The notes under the pieces: model-generated | Told to the model about the DNA's origin: nothing | Seen by the model: the letters and a program-made list of their open reading frames with translations, nothing else | The model's database searches: none | NCBI RefSeq assembly: GCF_964186585.1 | Contig: NZ_OZ075067.1 | Coordinates: 868,001 to 932,000 of the forward strand | Length of the DNA: 64,000 bases | Source of the DNA: Microbacterium sp. MM2322 | GTDB taxonomy: Bacteria; Actinomycetota; Actinomycetes; Actinomycetales; Microbacteriaceae | Direction: 5' to 3' | Made by a program: the position numbers and the translations under genes | Shown: piece by piece, positions 26,762-35,948 of the stretch | How positions within the stretch are numbered: position 1 is the first letter of the stretch | Layout of the letters: each line of letters begins with the position of its first letter

Positions 26762-28291
26762 TCAGGCGCCCACGAGCTCTTTCGTGGCCGCCTTCTCGCG
26801 CTTGCGGGCGACGACCTTGCTGCGGACGGAGAACACCAGCACGAGCGCGAGCAGGGCGTACAGCGTGATCGAGATGGGGCCCTGCACGAGCACCGAGAAG
26901 TCGCCGTTCGCGCTCATCGCGGCATCCCGGAGGCTCGTCTCCGCGAGAGGGCCGAGGACCATCCCGATGATGAGCGGTGCGAGGGGAAAGTCGAGCGCCC
27001 GCATGAGGAAGCCGAGCAGGCCGATGGCGAGGAGCATGACGAGGTCGAACGTCGACCCCGACGTCGCGTAGATGCCGAGTCCGCAGAAGACCGTGATGCC
27101 GGCGTACAGGTAGGGGCGGGGGATCAGCAGGAGCTTCGCCCACACCATCGCGAACGGCAGGTTCAGGATGAGGAGCACGACCATCGCGATGAAGAAGCTC
27201 GCGAGCAGCGACCAGACGAGGTCGGGAGCCCGATCGAACAGCAGCGGCCCCGGCTGGAGTCCGTACTGCCGGAACGCGGCGAGCATGATCGCGGCGGTCG
27301 CCGAGATCGGCAGGCCCAGAGCCAGGAGCGCGCCCATCGCCATACCGGTCGTCGAGTTGCCGGCAGCCTCCGGGGCGGCGAGGCCGCGGATGGCGCCCTT
27401 GCCGAACATCGGGTTCTTGCGCCGCTTGTCGAGACGCTTCTCGAGGCCGTACGCGAGGAACGTCGGGATCTCCGAGCCGCCGGCGGGGACGACGCCGAAC
27501 GGCAGCCCGATGGCGGTTCCGCGCAGCCAGGCGGGGGCGGCTTCCCTGAGCTCGCGCCTGCTCAGCCACGGGCGACCGGTCGGCTTGATGAGCGCCTTGT
27601 CCTTCATGTGCCGCTCGAGGCAGGCCACGTAGATCACTTCGCCGAGAGCGAGGATCGCGACGGTGACGGTGACGAGGGAGATGCCGTCGAAGAGGTTCGG
27701 GGAGTCCATCGTGAAGCGGGGAGCGCCTGAGACGCCGTCGATGCCGATGACCGCGATACCGAGGCCGATGAGGAGCGACGTGAGCCCTTTGACGGCGCTG
27801 TCGGCGACCACCGAGGAGGTTGCCGCGAAGGCGAAGACGGCGAGGGCGAAGAACTCGGCGGGACCGAAGCGGCTCGAGAAGTCGGCGAGGGCCGGAGCGA
27901 CGAACACGACGACGACCGAGGCCACCATGCCACCGATGAACGCACCGATGGCGGCCGTGGCGAGAGCCTGGGCGGCCCGACCGTTCAGCGCCATCTTGTG
28001 GCCCTCGAACGTCGAGGCGATGGCGGATGCCTGCCCCGGCGTGTTCATCAGGATGCCCATCGTCGAGTCCCCGAACAGGCCACCGAAGTAGACGCCGGCG
28101 AACATGATGAATGCGGCGGTCGGGTCGAGCGAGAAGGTGACCGGCAGCAGCAGCGCGACGGCCATGGACGACCCGAGGCCGGGGAGGACGCCGACGGCGG
28201 TGCCGAGGAGGCATCCGATCAGGACCCACAGCAGGTTCGCGGGAGTGAGGGCGCCGGCGAAGCCTTGGCCGAGAAGTGTCAGGACGTCCAT
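26762..28291 (-). CDS. tctA: Tripartite tricarboxylate transporter large permease (TctA)
   Basis: A 509-residue polytopic membrane protein with about 12 helices, the large subunit of a TctABC secondary importer. The family motif GxLPGLG appears as GVLPGLGSSMAVALLLP near the N-terminus, and a duplicated internal pattern GLPFGVVPAGGSEIPTFLAY appears in the second half. It would import citrate or a related carboxylate by ion symport. It is the third gene of the tctC-tctB-tctA operon, 1 bp from tctB. Confidence 0.92.
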   Translation of the reverse strand: MDVLTLLGQGFAGALTPANLLWVLIGCLLGTAVGVLPGLGSSMAVALLLPVTFSLDPTAAFIMFAGVYFGGLFGDSTMGILMNTPGQASAIASTFEGHKMALNGRAAQALATAAIGAFIGGMVASVVVVFVAPALADFSSRFGPAEFFALAVFAFAATSSVVADSAVKGLTSLLIGLGIAVIGIDGVSGAPRFTMDSPNLFDGISLVTVTVAILALGEVIYVACLERHMKDKALIKPTGRPWLSRRELREAAPAWLRGTAIGLPFGVVPAGGSEIPTFLAYGLEKRLDKRRKNPMFGKGAIRGLAAPEAAGNSTTGMAMGALLALGLPISATAAIMLAAFRQYGLQPGPLLFDRAPDLVWSLLASFFIAMVVLLILNLPFAMVWAKLLLIPRPYLYAGITVFCGLGIYATSGSTFDLVMLLAIGLLGFLMRALDFPLAPLIIGMVLGPLAETSLRDAAMSANGDFSVLVQGPISITLYALLALVLVFSVRSKVVARKREKAATKELVGA

Positions 28292-28292
28292 G

Positions 28293-28886
28293 TCAGAACC
28301 CTCCGAGGAGACCGGACGGGAGGGGCATCCCGAGGGCCATGTCGAAACCGATGTAGGCGAGCGAGCTCAGCGTGAAGCCCACGATGAGGCTGTGCAGGGA
28401 CCGCGTCGCGCCGAAGGCCTTGGCCACGCACCAGAAGAGGAGGCCCGCGGCGATGATCCAGCCGAGGACGTCGAGCAGGAACGCGAACGCGAGGAAGGGA
28501 AGCGCGACCCAGGCGAGCGAGCGGAGGTCGACGCGGACCGGCCGCGCGGGTTCCTCGCCCTCGGCGGCGGCACGCTCGGCCTCGATCTCGGCGGTGAGGG
28601 CGTCGGGGGTCGCGCGGATCTCTCGGATCGCGGTGACGGCGAGCGTCACGGCGAAGATGTACAGCCCGGCCGCGATGATGCCGGGGAAGAACTGCGGCCC
28701 CGGGAAGTCCGTGCCCTCCGGGACGCGCATCGTGATGATGCCGACGACGAGGTACGTCGCGAAGGCCACGAGGATCACGGGCATCGTGAGGCCCTTGAGT
28801 AGGGCGGCGGCGCCGGGGGCGGAGACCAGGCGCAGACGCTGGCCGACGACGGCGGATGCCGAGGTGGGGTTGGCGGGGAAGGTCAC
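28293..28886 (-). CDS. tctB: Tripartite tricarboxylate transporter small permease (TctB)
   Basis: A 197-residue membrane protein with four predicted helices, the small subunit of the TctABC importer. A charged cytoplasmic loop (about 85-120, EIEAERAAAEGEEPARP) separates the helix pairs, and the C-terminal helix region LGMPLPSGLLGGF is typical of TctB. It overlaps tctC by 4 nt and sits directly before tctA. Confidence 0.85.
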   Translation of the reverse strand: MTFPANPTSASAVVGQRLRLVSAPGAAALLKGLTMPVILVAFATYLVVGIITMRVPEGTDFPGPQFFPGIIAAGLYIFAVTLAVTAIREIRATPDALTAEIEAERAAAEGEEPARPVRVDLRSLAWVALPFLAFAFLLDVLGWIIAAGLLFWCVAKAFGATRSLHSLIVGFTLSSLAYIGFDMALGMPLPSGLLGGF

Positions 28887-29851
28887 AGGCCGATCTCCTC
28901 GTAGAGTGCGCGGATGCGGGTCTCCTCGTCCTTCAGGAAGGTGTCGAGGTCGTCACCCGTGATGATGCGTTCGGTCCAGTGATAGCGCTCCATCGCATCG
29001 GCCCATTCGGGGGTCGCGACGCTCTCGAGCACGAGCTCGGTGAGCGCGTCGCGCTCGCCGTCGGTGAGGCCGGAGGGCGCAGACAGCGAACGCCAGTTCG
29101 TGAGCGTGACGTCGTAGCCCTGCTCCACGGCGGTGGGGATGTCGATGCCGTCGACAGGCTCCTTGGCGACGAGCGCGAGGGCGCGAAGCCGGCCAGCCTC
29201 GATCTGATCGATGTTGTCGGGGTATCCGCCGGCCGCGGCCTTCGCCGTGCCGTTGAGGAGCGCCTGGATGGCCTCGCCACCGCCATCGGAGGAGATGTAC
29301 GTCGTGTCGACGGGGTCGATGCCCGCGGAGATCGCGAGGTCGGTGACGACGAGCTGATCGAACGATCCGCCGCCGGTCCAAGGGAGCGCCTTCGGGTCTT
29401 CCTTCCACCCGGCGACCAGGTCGTCGAGCGTCTTGTAGGGGGAGTCGGCGGGGACGACGATGACGTCGTACTCCTCGACGACGACCGCAAGCGGAGTCAC
29501 GTCGTCGAGGGTCGCTGCGGAGTTGAACTGGATCGTCGCGGCGAGAAGACCTGTTCCGCCGACGAGCATGTTGTTCGGCTGACCCTCGAGCACAGAGACG
29601 TTGCCGAGGGCGATCGTGCCGCCGGCACCCGGCATGTTCACGACCTGCACGTTGTTGACGAGACCGTTCGCCTTCTGCGCCTGCTGCAGTTCGCGGGCGA
29701 CGCCGTCCCAGCCGCCACCGGCGGCGGCGGGAGCCACGATCGTCATCGACGCATTGATGTCGTTGCCGGTGCTCGCCGAGGCGATCGAGCCGGCCGCAGC
29801 AGTGCCGATGGCCGCGGCGGCGATCACGCCACCGACGACGCGGCCGATCAC
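28883..29851 (-). CDS. tctC: Tripartite tricarboxylate transporter substrate-binding protein (TctC); 5' end shows a likely 1-nt frameshift
   Basis: A 322-residue Bug/TctC-family periplasmic-type receptor: MTIVAPAAAGGGWDGVAREL and NMPGAGGTIALGNV are the family's ligand-binding loops. The uninterrupted frame can only start at GTG 29851, which has no ribosome site and cuts into an Arg-rich signal. In the same frame the codons just upstream read SRRRTVIG, a Tat-like motif, but an in-frame stop follows before any start. The other frame has GGAG and ATG at 29897/29900. Removing one base from the five-C run (29878-29882) joins them into MTQTDPQTPP followed by the twin-arginine signal. Sequencing error, mutation or phase-variable tract are all possible. 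Confidence 0.85.
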   Translation of the reverse strand: MIGRVVGGVIAAAAIGTAAAGSIASASTGNDINASMTIVAPAAAGGGWDGVARELQQAQKANGLVNNVQVVNMPGAGGTIALGNVSVLEGQPNNMLVGGTGLLAATIQFNSAATLDDVTPLAVVVEEYDVIVVPADSPYKTLDDLVAGWKEDPKALPWTGGGSFDQLVVTDLAISAGIDPVDTTYISSDGGGEAIQALLNGTAKAAAGGYPDNIDQIEAGRLRALALVAKEPVDGIDIPTAVEQGYDVTLTNWRSLSAPSGLTDGERDALTELVLESVATPEWADAMERYHWTERIITGDDLDTFLKDEETRIRALYEEIGL

Positions 29852-29993
29852 GGTGCGGCGCCGACTGGGCGGCGTCTGGGGGATCTGTCTGGGTCATCAT
29901 TGCTCCATTCGCGCGGACATCGTCGTCTCCGCGAGATCGAATTAGGATGACAGCGCGCGGTGCGGGACCGGCATCCTTCGGCACTTGTTCTCT

Positions 29994-30025
29994 TAAACGC
30001 TCACGCGTCTAAACGCTCACGCGTC
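29994..30025. repeat. Two perfect tandem 16-bp repeats in the tctC / sensor-kinase intergenic region
   Basis: TAAACGCTCACGCGTC occurs at 29994-30009 and again, abutting, at 30010-30025. It lies between the divergent tctCBA operon and its sensor kinase/response regulator genes. Head-to-tail repeats of this size are what a dimeric response regulator often binds, so this is the best candidate site for the CitB-like regulator. Confidence 0.8.
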
Positions 30026-30049
30026 GCGCACGGACGGGAATGGTGAACG

Positions 30050-31315
30050 ATGGCGTCTCCGCGGCGGCCCCGTGTGGCCCGGCTGGTGCTGCTCGTGCTG
30101 CCCTCCGTCGTGACCCTCGCGGCCCTGTCGGTGACGGTCGCCGTGGCGATGGCGGTGCAGGAGCGCACGATCCGCGAGGCGACCGCCGAGCGCGTGATGG
30201 GTGTCGCGCGGAGTCTCGCCGCCCTCGCCGACGTGCGCGCCACGCTGTCGACGGTGACGGATGCCGGGACCCCCGGCGACCTCGCGGACTCCGATGACCT
30301 CGCCGCGGCGACGACGGCGCTGCAGCCCATCGCTGAGCTCGTGGCGGAGTCCGCGGGCGTCTACTACGTCGTGATCACCGACGACGAAGGCGTCCGGATC
30401 ACGCATCCGCTCGCGACGGAACGCGGGGTGCAGGTCGAGACGACGAACTCCTCCGTGCTGCTCGGCGAGACGTTCCTCGGCACCGAGCGGGGCGCCTCGG
30501 GGCCGTCGCTGCGGGCGAAGGTGCCGGTGCGAACGAGCGACGGAACCGTGGTGGGAATGGTCGCCGTCGGGGTGCTCGAATCGAGCATCGCGGCCGATCG
30601 GGATGCGGCGCTCGCCGCTCTCCTCCCGTGGGGGATCGGCGCCCTGGTGGTGGCGTCGCTCGCGAGTTCCGCGCTGACAGCGTCGGTCGAGCGCCGATTC
30701 CGACGAGCGGATGCGGTCGCGGTGGAGAACGCGCAGATGCGCCGCACGACAGCCGCCCTTCGAGAGCAGGCGCACGAGTTCGGCACGCGACTGCACGTGG
30801 TCCACGGACTCGTCTCGCAGGGCGACACCGCCGCGGCGCTCGGCTACATCGAAGAGGTGTCGTCGGTCCGGACAGTCGGCGACGCCGCGGAGGTCGGCGG
30901 GCCCGTCGCATCGGCCGCCGTGCACACGGTGCGCGCGGAGCTCCTCGAGCTGGGGGCGCAGGCGGAGTTCGATTTCACTCTGGACGGCGACCTCGACGAG
31001 GGGGCGGTCTCGGTCGTGGCCAACCTGTGCCGCAACGCCGGCGAGGCGGGCGCGACGCGGGTGCGATGCGTGCTCCGGGATGCCGAGGGGCGCCTCCTCG
31101 GCGCCGTCGAGGACGACGGCCCCGGGATCGATCCGACGCTCGCCGGTCGCATCTTCGCGCAGGGCTTCTCGACGAAGGACGACGCGTCGGGCTTCGGTCG
31201 GGGCTACGGCCTCGATACGGTGCGGCGGACGGTGACGTCGCGCGGCGGCACGATCGAAGTGGGCGCGTCGGCCCTCGGCGGGGCACGATTCGGCTTCGAG
31301 ATGGAGCGGGTGTGA
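30050..31315 (+). CDS. CitA/DcuS-type sensor histidine kinase
   Basis: A 421-residue membrane sensor. Helix 1 (about 11-35), a periplasmic Cache/PAS domain (about 40-180, with YYVVITDDEGVRITHP and VGMVAVGVLE), and helix 2 (about 187-207). The CitA-type phosphoacceptor segment is EQAHEFGTRLHVVHGL, where His of AHEF is the phosphorylated residue. The ATPase domain shows NLCRNAGEAG, EDDGPGI and GRGYGLDTV. Such kinases sense extracellular citrate or C4-dicarboxylates and control their uptake. The adjacent divergent tctCBA operon supports that role. Confidence 0.9.
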   Translation: MASPRRPRVARLVLLVLPSVVTLAALSVTVAVAMAVQERTIREATAERVMGVARSLAALADVRATLSTVTDAGTPGDLADSDDLAAATTALQPIAELVAESAGVYYVVITDDEGVRITHPLATERGVQVETTNSSVLLGETFLGTERGASGPSLRAKVPVRTSDGTVVGMVAVGVLESSIAADRDAALAALLPWGIGALVVASLASSALTASVERRFRRADAVAVENAQMRRTTAALREQAHEFGTRLHVVHGLVSQGDTAAALGYIEEVSSVRTVGDAAEVGGPVASAAVHTVRAELLELGAQAEFDFTLDGDLDEGAVSVVANLCRNAGEAGATRVRCVLRDAEGRLLGAVEDDGPGIDPTLAGRIFAQGFSTKDDASGFGRGYGLDTVRRTVTSRGGTIEVGASALGGARFGFEMERV

Positions 31316-32025
31316 ACGGGCGGTCGATCAGGGTGCTGGTCGTCGACGACGATCAGGGCGCGCGCGCCCTGCACAGCCGGTTCGTGGACGCCGCGCCAGG
31401 GTTCACGGTCGCGGGCGCCGCCGGGACCGGCCGGGACGCTCTCGCGCAGAGCGCGTCGGGCGTTGACCTGGTTCTCCTCGACATGCGGCTCCCCGACATC
31501 AGCGGCGTCGAGGTCCTGCACCGGTTGCGCACCTTCGGCGATGCGGGCCCAGATGTGCTCGTCATCAGCTCGTCGCAGGATCAGACGACGGTGCGCCAGG
31601 CGCTCGCCGCCCGGGTGGTCGGGTACCTCGTGAAGCCGTTCACCGAGGCTGCGCTCCGCGAGCGGTTGGAGCGGTATCGCGAAGAGCGGCAGGCGCGATC
31701 GGATGCCGGGCGTGAGCGCCCCCTCGCACAGGGCGAGATCGATCGCCTGCTGGCGACCGGCGGCATCCGGACCGTGTCCTCATCGCGGGCGGGGTCGCGG
31801 GCACTGCCGAAGGGGCTCGCGGCGACGACGCTGGAGCGCGTCCTGGCGGCGCTGGACGCCGCGACGGGGCGGTCCGTCGTCGAGGTCGCGGCGGCGTGCG
31901 AGATGTCGCGCGCGACGGCCCACCGGTACCTGACGCATCTCGCCGGATCCGGCGCCATCGCCGTCTCGCACCGGTACGGCAGGCGCGGCCGCCCCGAGGT
32001 CCTGTACCGCCTCGCGCCCGGCTGA
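31312..32025 (+). CDS. CitB/DcuR-type response regulator
   Basis: A 237-residue regulator. The receiver domain (8-120) has the acidic pocket VVDDD, phospho-Asp in VLLDMRLPD, and the Lys of LVKPF. The C-terminal helix-turn-helix (about 175-232, AAACEMSRATAHRYLTHLAGSGAI) is of the CitB type. It starts at GTG 31312, overlapping the kinase stop by 4 nt. It most likely activates tctCBA through the tandem 16-bp repeats upstream. Confidence 0.9.
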   Translation: MNGRSIRVLVVDDDQGARALHSRFVDAAPGFTVAGAAGTGRDALAQSASGVDLVLLDMRLPDISGVEVLHRLRTFGDAGPDVLVISSSQDQTTVRQALAARVVGYLVKPFTEAALRERLERYREERQARSDAGRERPLAQGEIDRLLATGGIRTVSSSRAGSRALPKGLAATTLERVLAALDAATGRSVVEVAAACEMSRATAHRYLTHLAGSGAIAVSHRYGRRGRPEVLYRLAPG

Positions 32026-32070
32026 CCCGTGCGGTGCGCCGCCGGGCTGCGCTCGGGACGGCGCCCGACC

Positions 32071-32715
32071 TCAGGCGTCGTCGTCGCGTGCCGGGATCTC
32101 GAGGAGGCGCAAGAAGTCCTCGAACAGGCCCGCCATGTCGACGGCCTCCGGGTCGAGCAGCCATTGCAGCTGCAGGCCGTCCATCATCGCCGTGACGAGC
32201 TGACCGATCCGCTTCGCGTCGAGGTCGGTGCGGAGCTGCCCCTCGTCCTGCAGTCGCGTGAAGGATTCGTCATCCTGGTGGCGAATGGCGCGGTATCGGT
32301 CGCGGAACGACTCGTGGGCGGGATGCTGCGGGTCGGTGGCCTCGGCTGACAGCACGACGTGCAGGGCGACGAGGCCGGGGGAGCCGGTGTTGCGGGCGAC
32401 CTGCTCGCGCATCGTGTCGACGAAGCTGACGCCGGCGGCCTCCGCTTCTTCGCGGCGAGCACGGTCGATGTCGTCGCGCGCGGCGATCGTTGCGGCGAGC
32501 AGCCCGACCTTCGACCCGAAATGGTGGAGGAGGCCCGCATCCGAGATGCCGACGCGGCGCGCGATCTCGCGGAGCGATGTGCCCCGATACCCCTGCTCGC
32601 CGAACACCTCGACGGCGGTCTCGAGGATCGTGGTCCGTCGTTTGTCGCCTCGCACGCGGCGCAGATCGGGGCGTTCGGGAAGGTCGGGCGAGGTCTCTTC
32701 GGATGCGTTGCTCAT
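32071..32715 (-). CDS. TetR-family regulator (paralogue of the one at 43841)
   Basis: A 214-residue regulator. The N-terminal helix-turn-helix is at about 25-70 (ILETAVEVFGEQGYRGTSLR then IARRVGISDAGLLHHFGSK). The ligand domain contains VLSAEATDPQHPAHESFRDR and MDGLQLQWLLDPEAVD. These stretches recur with small changes in the TetR protein at 43841 (AGILHHFGSK, MDGLQVQWLLDPSAVD), so the two are paralogues. It is divergent from the sugar-binding protein gene, with a 24-bp operator-like repeat between them. It probably represses the CUT1 sugar importer until a sugar ligand binds. Confidence 0.88.
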   Translation of the reverse strand: MSNASEETSPDLPERPDLRRVRGDKRRTTILETAVEVFGEQGYRGTSLREIARRVGISDAGLLHHFGSKVGLLAATIAARDDIDRARREEAEAAGVSFVDTMREQVARNTGSPGLVALHVVLSAEATDPQHPAHESFRDRYRAIRHQDDESFTRLQDEGQLRTDLDAKRIGQLVTAMMDGLQLQWLLDPEAVDMAGLFEDFLRLLEIPARDDDA

Positions 32716-32761
32716 GGCCTGCTCTCTTGCGAGGTGGGGTGGCGCCAGTCTATGCTCAACA

Positions 32762-32785
32762 AACTAAGCGAGCAGTTGCTAAGTT
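32762..32785. promoter_or_regulatory. Candidate TetR operator (24-bp inverted repeat)
   Basis: AACTAAGC-N8-GCTAAGTT, 8-bp arms with one mismatched pair. The last six bases, TAAGTT, also form a -10 hexamer for the binding-protein gene. The layout (24 bp, AACT(A/T)A...TAAGTT ends) matches the candidate operator of the paralogous TetR at 43745-43768. Confidence 0.65.
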
Positions 32786-32834
32786 ACTTTTCCTTTCACC
32801 TGCCGTGGCGTCAAGACTCGATGAGGAGGATCCC

Positions 32835-34121
32835 GTGAAGATGCGGAAAAAGGCACTCGCGTTCAGTGCCATCGGTGTGGTCGGAATGCTCACCCTCGCC
32901 GGGTGCGGTCGGGCGGATGACGCCGGTCAGGGTGGCGGTGGCGAGGCCGCGACCGTCGACGAATCGCCGGCGAAGGGGGCCATCGAGGTGTGGGCGATGG
33001 GTGAAGAAGGCGAGAACCTCGCCGACTTCGCCGATGGGTTCGTCAAGGACAACCCCGACGCGAAGGTCACCGTGACCTCGATTCCGTGGACAGACGTCAT
33101 GACCAAGTACCAGACGGCTGTCGCCGCCGGTACGGTGCCCGACGCGATCATGATCGGTTCGTCGCTGCTGCCGTCGATGGTCGCTGCAGGTGGCCTCGCC
33201 AAGGTGCCGGACGACCTGGTGGATGAGGACTCCTTCAACGAGACCGCTCTCGAGTCGACCGAGGTCGAAGGCACCTCCTACGCCGTGCCGTGGTACGTCG
33301 AGACGCGCGTCATGTACTACCGGGAGGACCTCGCCGAGAAGGCGGGCGTCGAAGCGCCGAAGACGTGGGACGACCTGACGGCGTTCGCAGCCGCGATGAA
33401 AGCGAACGGGGCGGATTACGGCATCCAACTCCCCATGGGTGACGCTGAGGACTCGACCCAGGTGATCCTCCCGTTCTATGCGCAGGCCGGTGGAGAGGTC
33501 TTGAACGACGCAGGTGACGCGTACGCGTGGGATGAGGCGGCGCTGACCGACGCGCTGGAGTACTACGGGTCGTTCTTCACCGACGGGCTCGCGCCGATGT
33601 CGGGGTACGGCGACGCGCAGACCGCCGCGTTCGCCGACGGCTCGAACCCGACGTTCATCTCGGGCCCGTGGATGGTGGGCGTGCTCGGCGACCAGGAGTC
33701 GGCCCAGTGGGTCGATGAGAACGTGGGAACCGCGCCGGTCCCGGCGGGCACCGACAACAACGATTCCTATCTCGGTGGTGGGCACCTCGGTGTCTTCGAG
33801 GACGCGAAGAACGCCGACGGCGCCTGGAAGCTGGTCCGTTGGCTGTCCGAGCCCGAGACCCAGCAGAAGTGGTTCGAGACGGTGAACGCCCTGCCGGCGG
33901 TGACCTCGGCGCTCGACTCCGAGCCGTTCACCTCGGATCCGCGGCTGTCGGTTCTCAACGCGCAGCTCGAGAACACCGTCGCCCCGCCGTCGGTTCCCAG
34001 CTGGAACGAGATGTCGGCGTTCATCGAGACCGAGGCCGAGAAGGTCGCCAACGGCAGCAGCGCCGAGGAATCGGCATCCGCCATCGTCGCGAAGGCCGAG
34101 TCTCTCGGCACGGGCTGGTAA
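32835..34121 (+). CDS. Sugar ABC transporter substrate-binding lipoprotein
   Basis: A 428-residue CUT1-type (family 1) extracellular sugar-binding protein. Lipoprotein signal: MRKKALAF, a hydrophobic core, then lipobox LAGC. The mature part shows the family features IEVWAMGEEGENLADFADGF near its start, then PWYVETRVMYYREDL and FISGPWMVGVLG. GTG 32835 follows GAGGAGGA with 4-nt spacing; the ATG at 32841 is an alternative. It is the first gene of a three-gene importer with the two permeases downstream. Confidence 0.92.
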   Translation: MKMRKKALAFSAIGVVGMLTLAGCGRADDAGQGGGGEAATVDESPAKGAIEVWAMGEEGENLADFADGFVKDNPDAKVTVTSIPWTDVMTKYQTAVAAGTVPDAIMIGSSLLPSMVAAGGLAKVPDDLVDEDSFNETALESTEVEGTSYAVPWYVETRVMYYREDLAEKAGVEAPKTWDDLTAFAAAMKANGADYGIQLPMGDAEDSTQVILPFYAQAGGEVLNDAGDAYAWDEAALTDALEYYGSFFTDGLAPMSGYGDAQTAAFADGSNPTFISGPWMVGVLGDQESAQWVDENVGTAPVPAGTDNNDSYLGGGHLGVFEDAKNADGAWKLVRWLSEPETQQKWFETVNALPAVTSALDSEPFTSDPRLSVLNAQLENTVAPPSVPSWNEMSAFIETEAEKVANGSSAEESASAIVAKAESLGTGW

Positions 34122-34126
34122 GGATC

Positions 34127-35053
34127 GTGGCGCTCGCTGCGACGGGCACGACTGGGCGGCGAGGAGGATTCGCCGCCCAGCGACGCCGAACGGCGGTGGT
34201 GGCGTGGGTTTTCGCGCTGCCCTTCCTCGTCATCTTCGCCGTGTTCATGCTGGGCCCGCTCGTGGGGTCGTTGGCGATGTCGTTCACCGACCTCGGGGTG
34301 CGGGACCTCCGTTCGCCGTTCTCGGTGAACGTGATCGGGTTCGACAACTTCGTCGCGCTGTTCCAGGACGAGCTGTTCGTGAAGTCGATCGTCAACACGT
34401 TCTACTTCGTCGGCGTCGGCATCCCGCTCACCATGGCACTCGGTCTGTTGCTGGCCGTCGCCCTGAACTCGGGGATCGAGAAGTTCCGGAGCGTCTTCCG
34501 CGTCGGGTTCTACACGCCCGTCGTGACATCGATCGTCGCGGTCGCGGTGGTCTGGAAGTTCATCCTGCAGGACTCGGGTCTGCTGAACACCGTGCTCTCG
34601 TGGGTCGGGATCAACGGTCCCGACTGGCTGAACGATCCGTTCTGGGCGATGCCGTCGATCATCCTGATGGGCGCCTGGCGCAACATGGGCACGCTCATGA
34701 TCATCTTCCTCGCGGGGCTGCAGGCGATCCCGCGGGACGTCTACGAGGCAGCCGAGGTCGACGGCGCGAGCGCGTGGCGCCGGTTCACGAACATGACGCT
34801 TCCGCTGATGCGCCCGACACTCCTGCTCGGTGCGGTGCTCCTGTCGGTGGGGTTCCTGCAGGTGTTCGAGGAGCCGTTCGTCATGACCCAAGGCGGCCCG
34901 CTGAACTCGACCCTGACCATCAGCTATTACGTCTACAACCAGTTCGGATACGGCGACTACTCGCTCGCGTCCGCGGCGGCCTACGTGCTGTTCGCGTTCA
35001 TCGCAGCGTTGTCGGCGGTGCAGTTCCGGCTGCTGCGATCGAAGGACAACTGA
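34127..35053 (+). CDS. Sugar ABC transporter permease (MalF type)
   Basis: A 308-residue inner-membrane permease with six helices. The EAA loop is seen as EAAEVDGASAWRRFTNMTLPLM, which contacts the ATPase. GTG 34127, 5 nt after the binding-protein stop, follows AAGGA. It pairs with the next permease. No cognate ATPase gene is present, as is common in actinobacteria where a shared MsiK-type ATPase serves several CUT1 systems. Confidence 0.9.
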   Translation: MALAATGTTGRRGGFAAQRRRTAVVAWVFALPFLVIFAVFMLGPLVGSLAMSFTDLGVRDLRSPFSVNVIGFDNFVALFQDELFVKSIVNTFYFVGVGIPLTMALGLLLAVALNSGIEKFRSVFRVGFYTPVVTSIVAVAVVWKFILQDSGLLNTVLSWVGINGPDWLNDPFWAMPSIILMGAWRNMGTLMIIFLAGLQAIPRDVYEAAEVDGASAWRRFTNMTLPLMRPTLLLGAVLLSVGFLQVFEEPFVMTQGGPLNSTLTISYYVYNQFGYGDYSLASAAAYVLFAFIAALSAVQFRLLRSKDN

Positions 35054-35054
35054 C

Positions 35055-35948
35055 ATGGCACTCACGACGGTGACCGAGCCCGAGAACGCAGCGGTGACGA
35101 CGGATGCCGCGCCGCGCCGGCGCCGGCGCTCGCCCGGCTGGTCGCGGAGTCTCACCTACCTCGCGCTCACCATCGGGTTGATCATCACGCTGGCCCCCTT
35201 CATGTGGATGCTGCTGGGCAGCTTCAAGACGCAGGGCGAGCTCTTGCAGCGTCCCATCACGTGGTGGCCCGAGCAGGCGACGTTCGACAATTACTCGCGC
35301 TGGCTCACGCAGCTCGACTACGGACAGTTCTTCCTGAACTCGGTCGTCGTCGCCCTCGTCGTGGTCTTCGGGAACATCGTGTTCTGCTCGATGGTGGCCT
35401 ACGCGCTCGCGAAGCTGGAGTTCCCCGGAAAGAAGGTCTTGTTCGGCCTGGTGTTGCTCACGCTCATGGTGCCGGGTGTTGTGACGCTGGTCCCGATGTT
35501 CGTCCTCGTGGCCAACATGGGGCTCGTCAACACGTATCCGGCGCTCATCCTGCCGTTCCTCGCGGGACCGCTCGGGGTGTTCCTCATGCGGCAGTTCATC
35601 ATGGGCGTCCCCGATGCGCTCATCGAGGCGGCCCGCATCGACGGCGCGGGGGAGTTCCGCATCTTCCTGCGAGTCGTGCTGCCGCAGTGCGGCCCGCCGA
35701 TCGCGACTCTCGCGATCCTCACGTTCCTCGGCTCGTGGAACAACTTCCTCTGGCCGCTGGTGATCGCCCAGACCGAGCAGATGTACACACTGCCTGTCGC
35801 GCTCTCGCTCTACTCGGTCGGCTCGAACGGTACGTACTACGGGCTCCTGATGGCCGGGTCCGTGCTCGTCGTCACTCCGATCCTGCTGCTGTTCCTCTTC
35901 CTGCAGCGCTACTTCGTGCAGGGCATCACGATGACCGGGCTCAAGTAG
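35055..35948 (+). CDS. Carbohydrate ABC transporter permease (MalG type)
   Basis: A 297-residue permease with six helices and the EAA loop EAARIDGAGEFRIFLRVVLP. It follows the MalF-type permease by 1 nt and completes the CUT1 importer. It runs convergently into the GH3 gene with no gap, so transcription of the two operons could interfere at this junction. Confidence 0.9.
   Translation: MALTTVTEPENAAVTTDAAPRRRRRSPGWSRSLTYLALTIGLIITLAPFMWMLLGSFKTQGELLQRPITWWPEQATFDNYSRWLTQLDYGQFFLNSVVVALVVVFGNIVFCSMVAYALAKLEFPGKKVLFGLVLLTLMVPGVVTLVPMFVLVANMGLVNTYPALILPFLAGPLGVFLMRQFIMGVPDALIEAARIDGAGEFRIFLRVVLPQCGPPIATLAILTFLGSWNNFLWPLVIAQTEQMYTLPVALSLYSVGSNGTYYGLLMAGSVLVVTPILLLFLFLQRYFVQGITMTGLK

Noticed and set aside
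29994..30025. Attachment site or CRISPR remnant from the tandem 16-bp repeat
   Set aside because: Only two abutting copies in a regulatory gap between divergent, functionally linked genes; a regulator site is the simpler reading.
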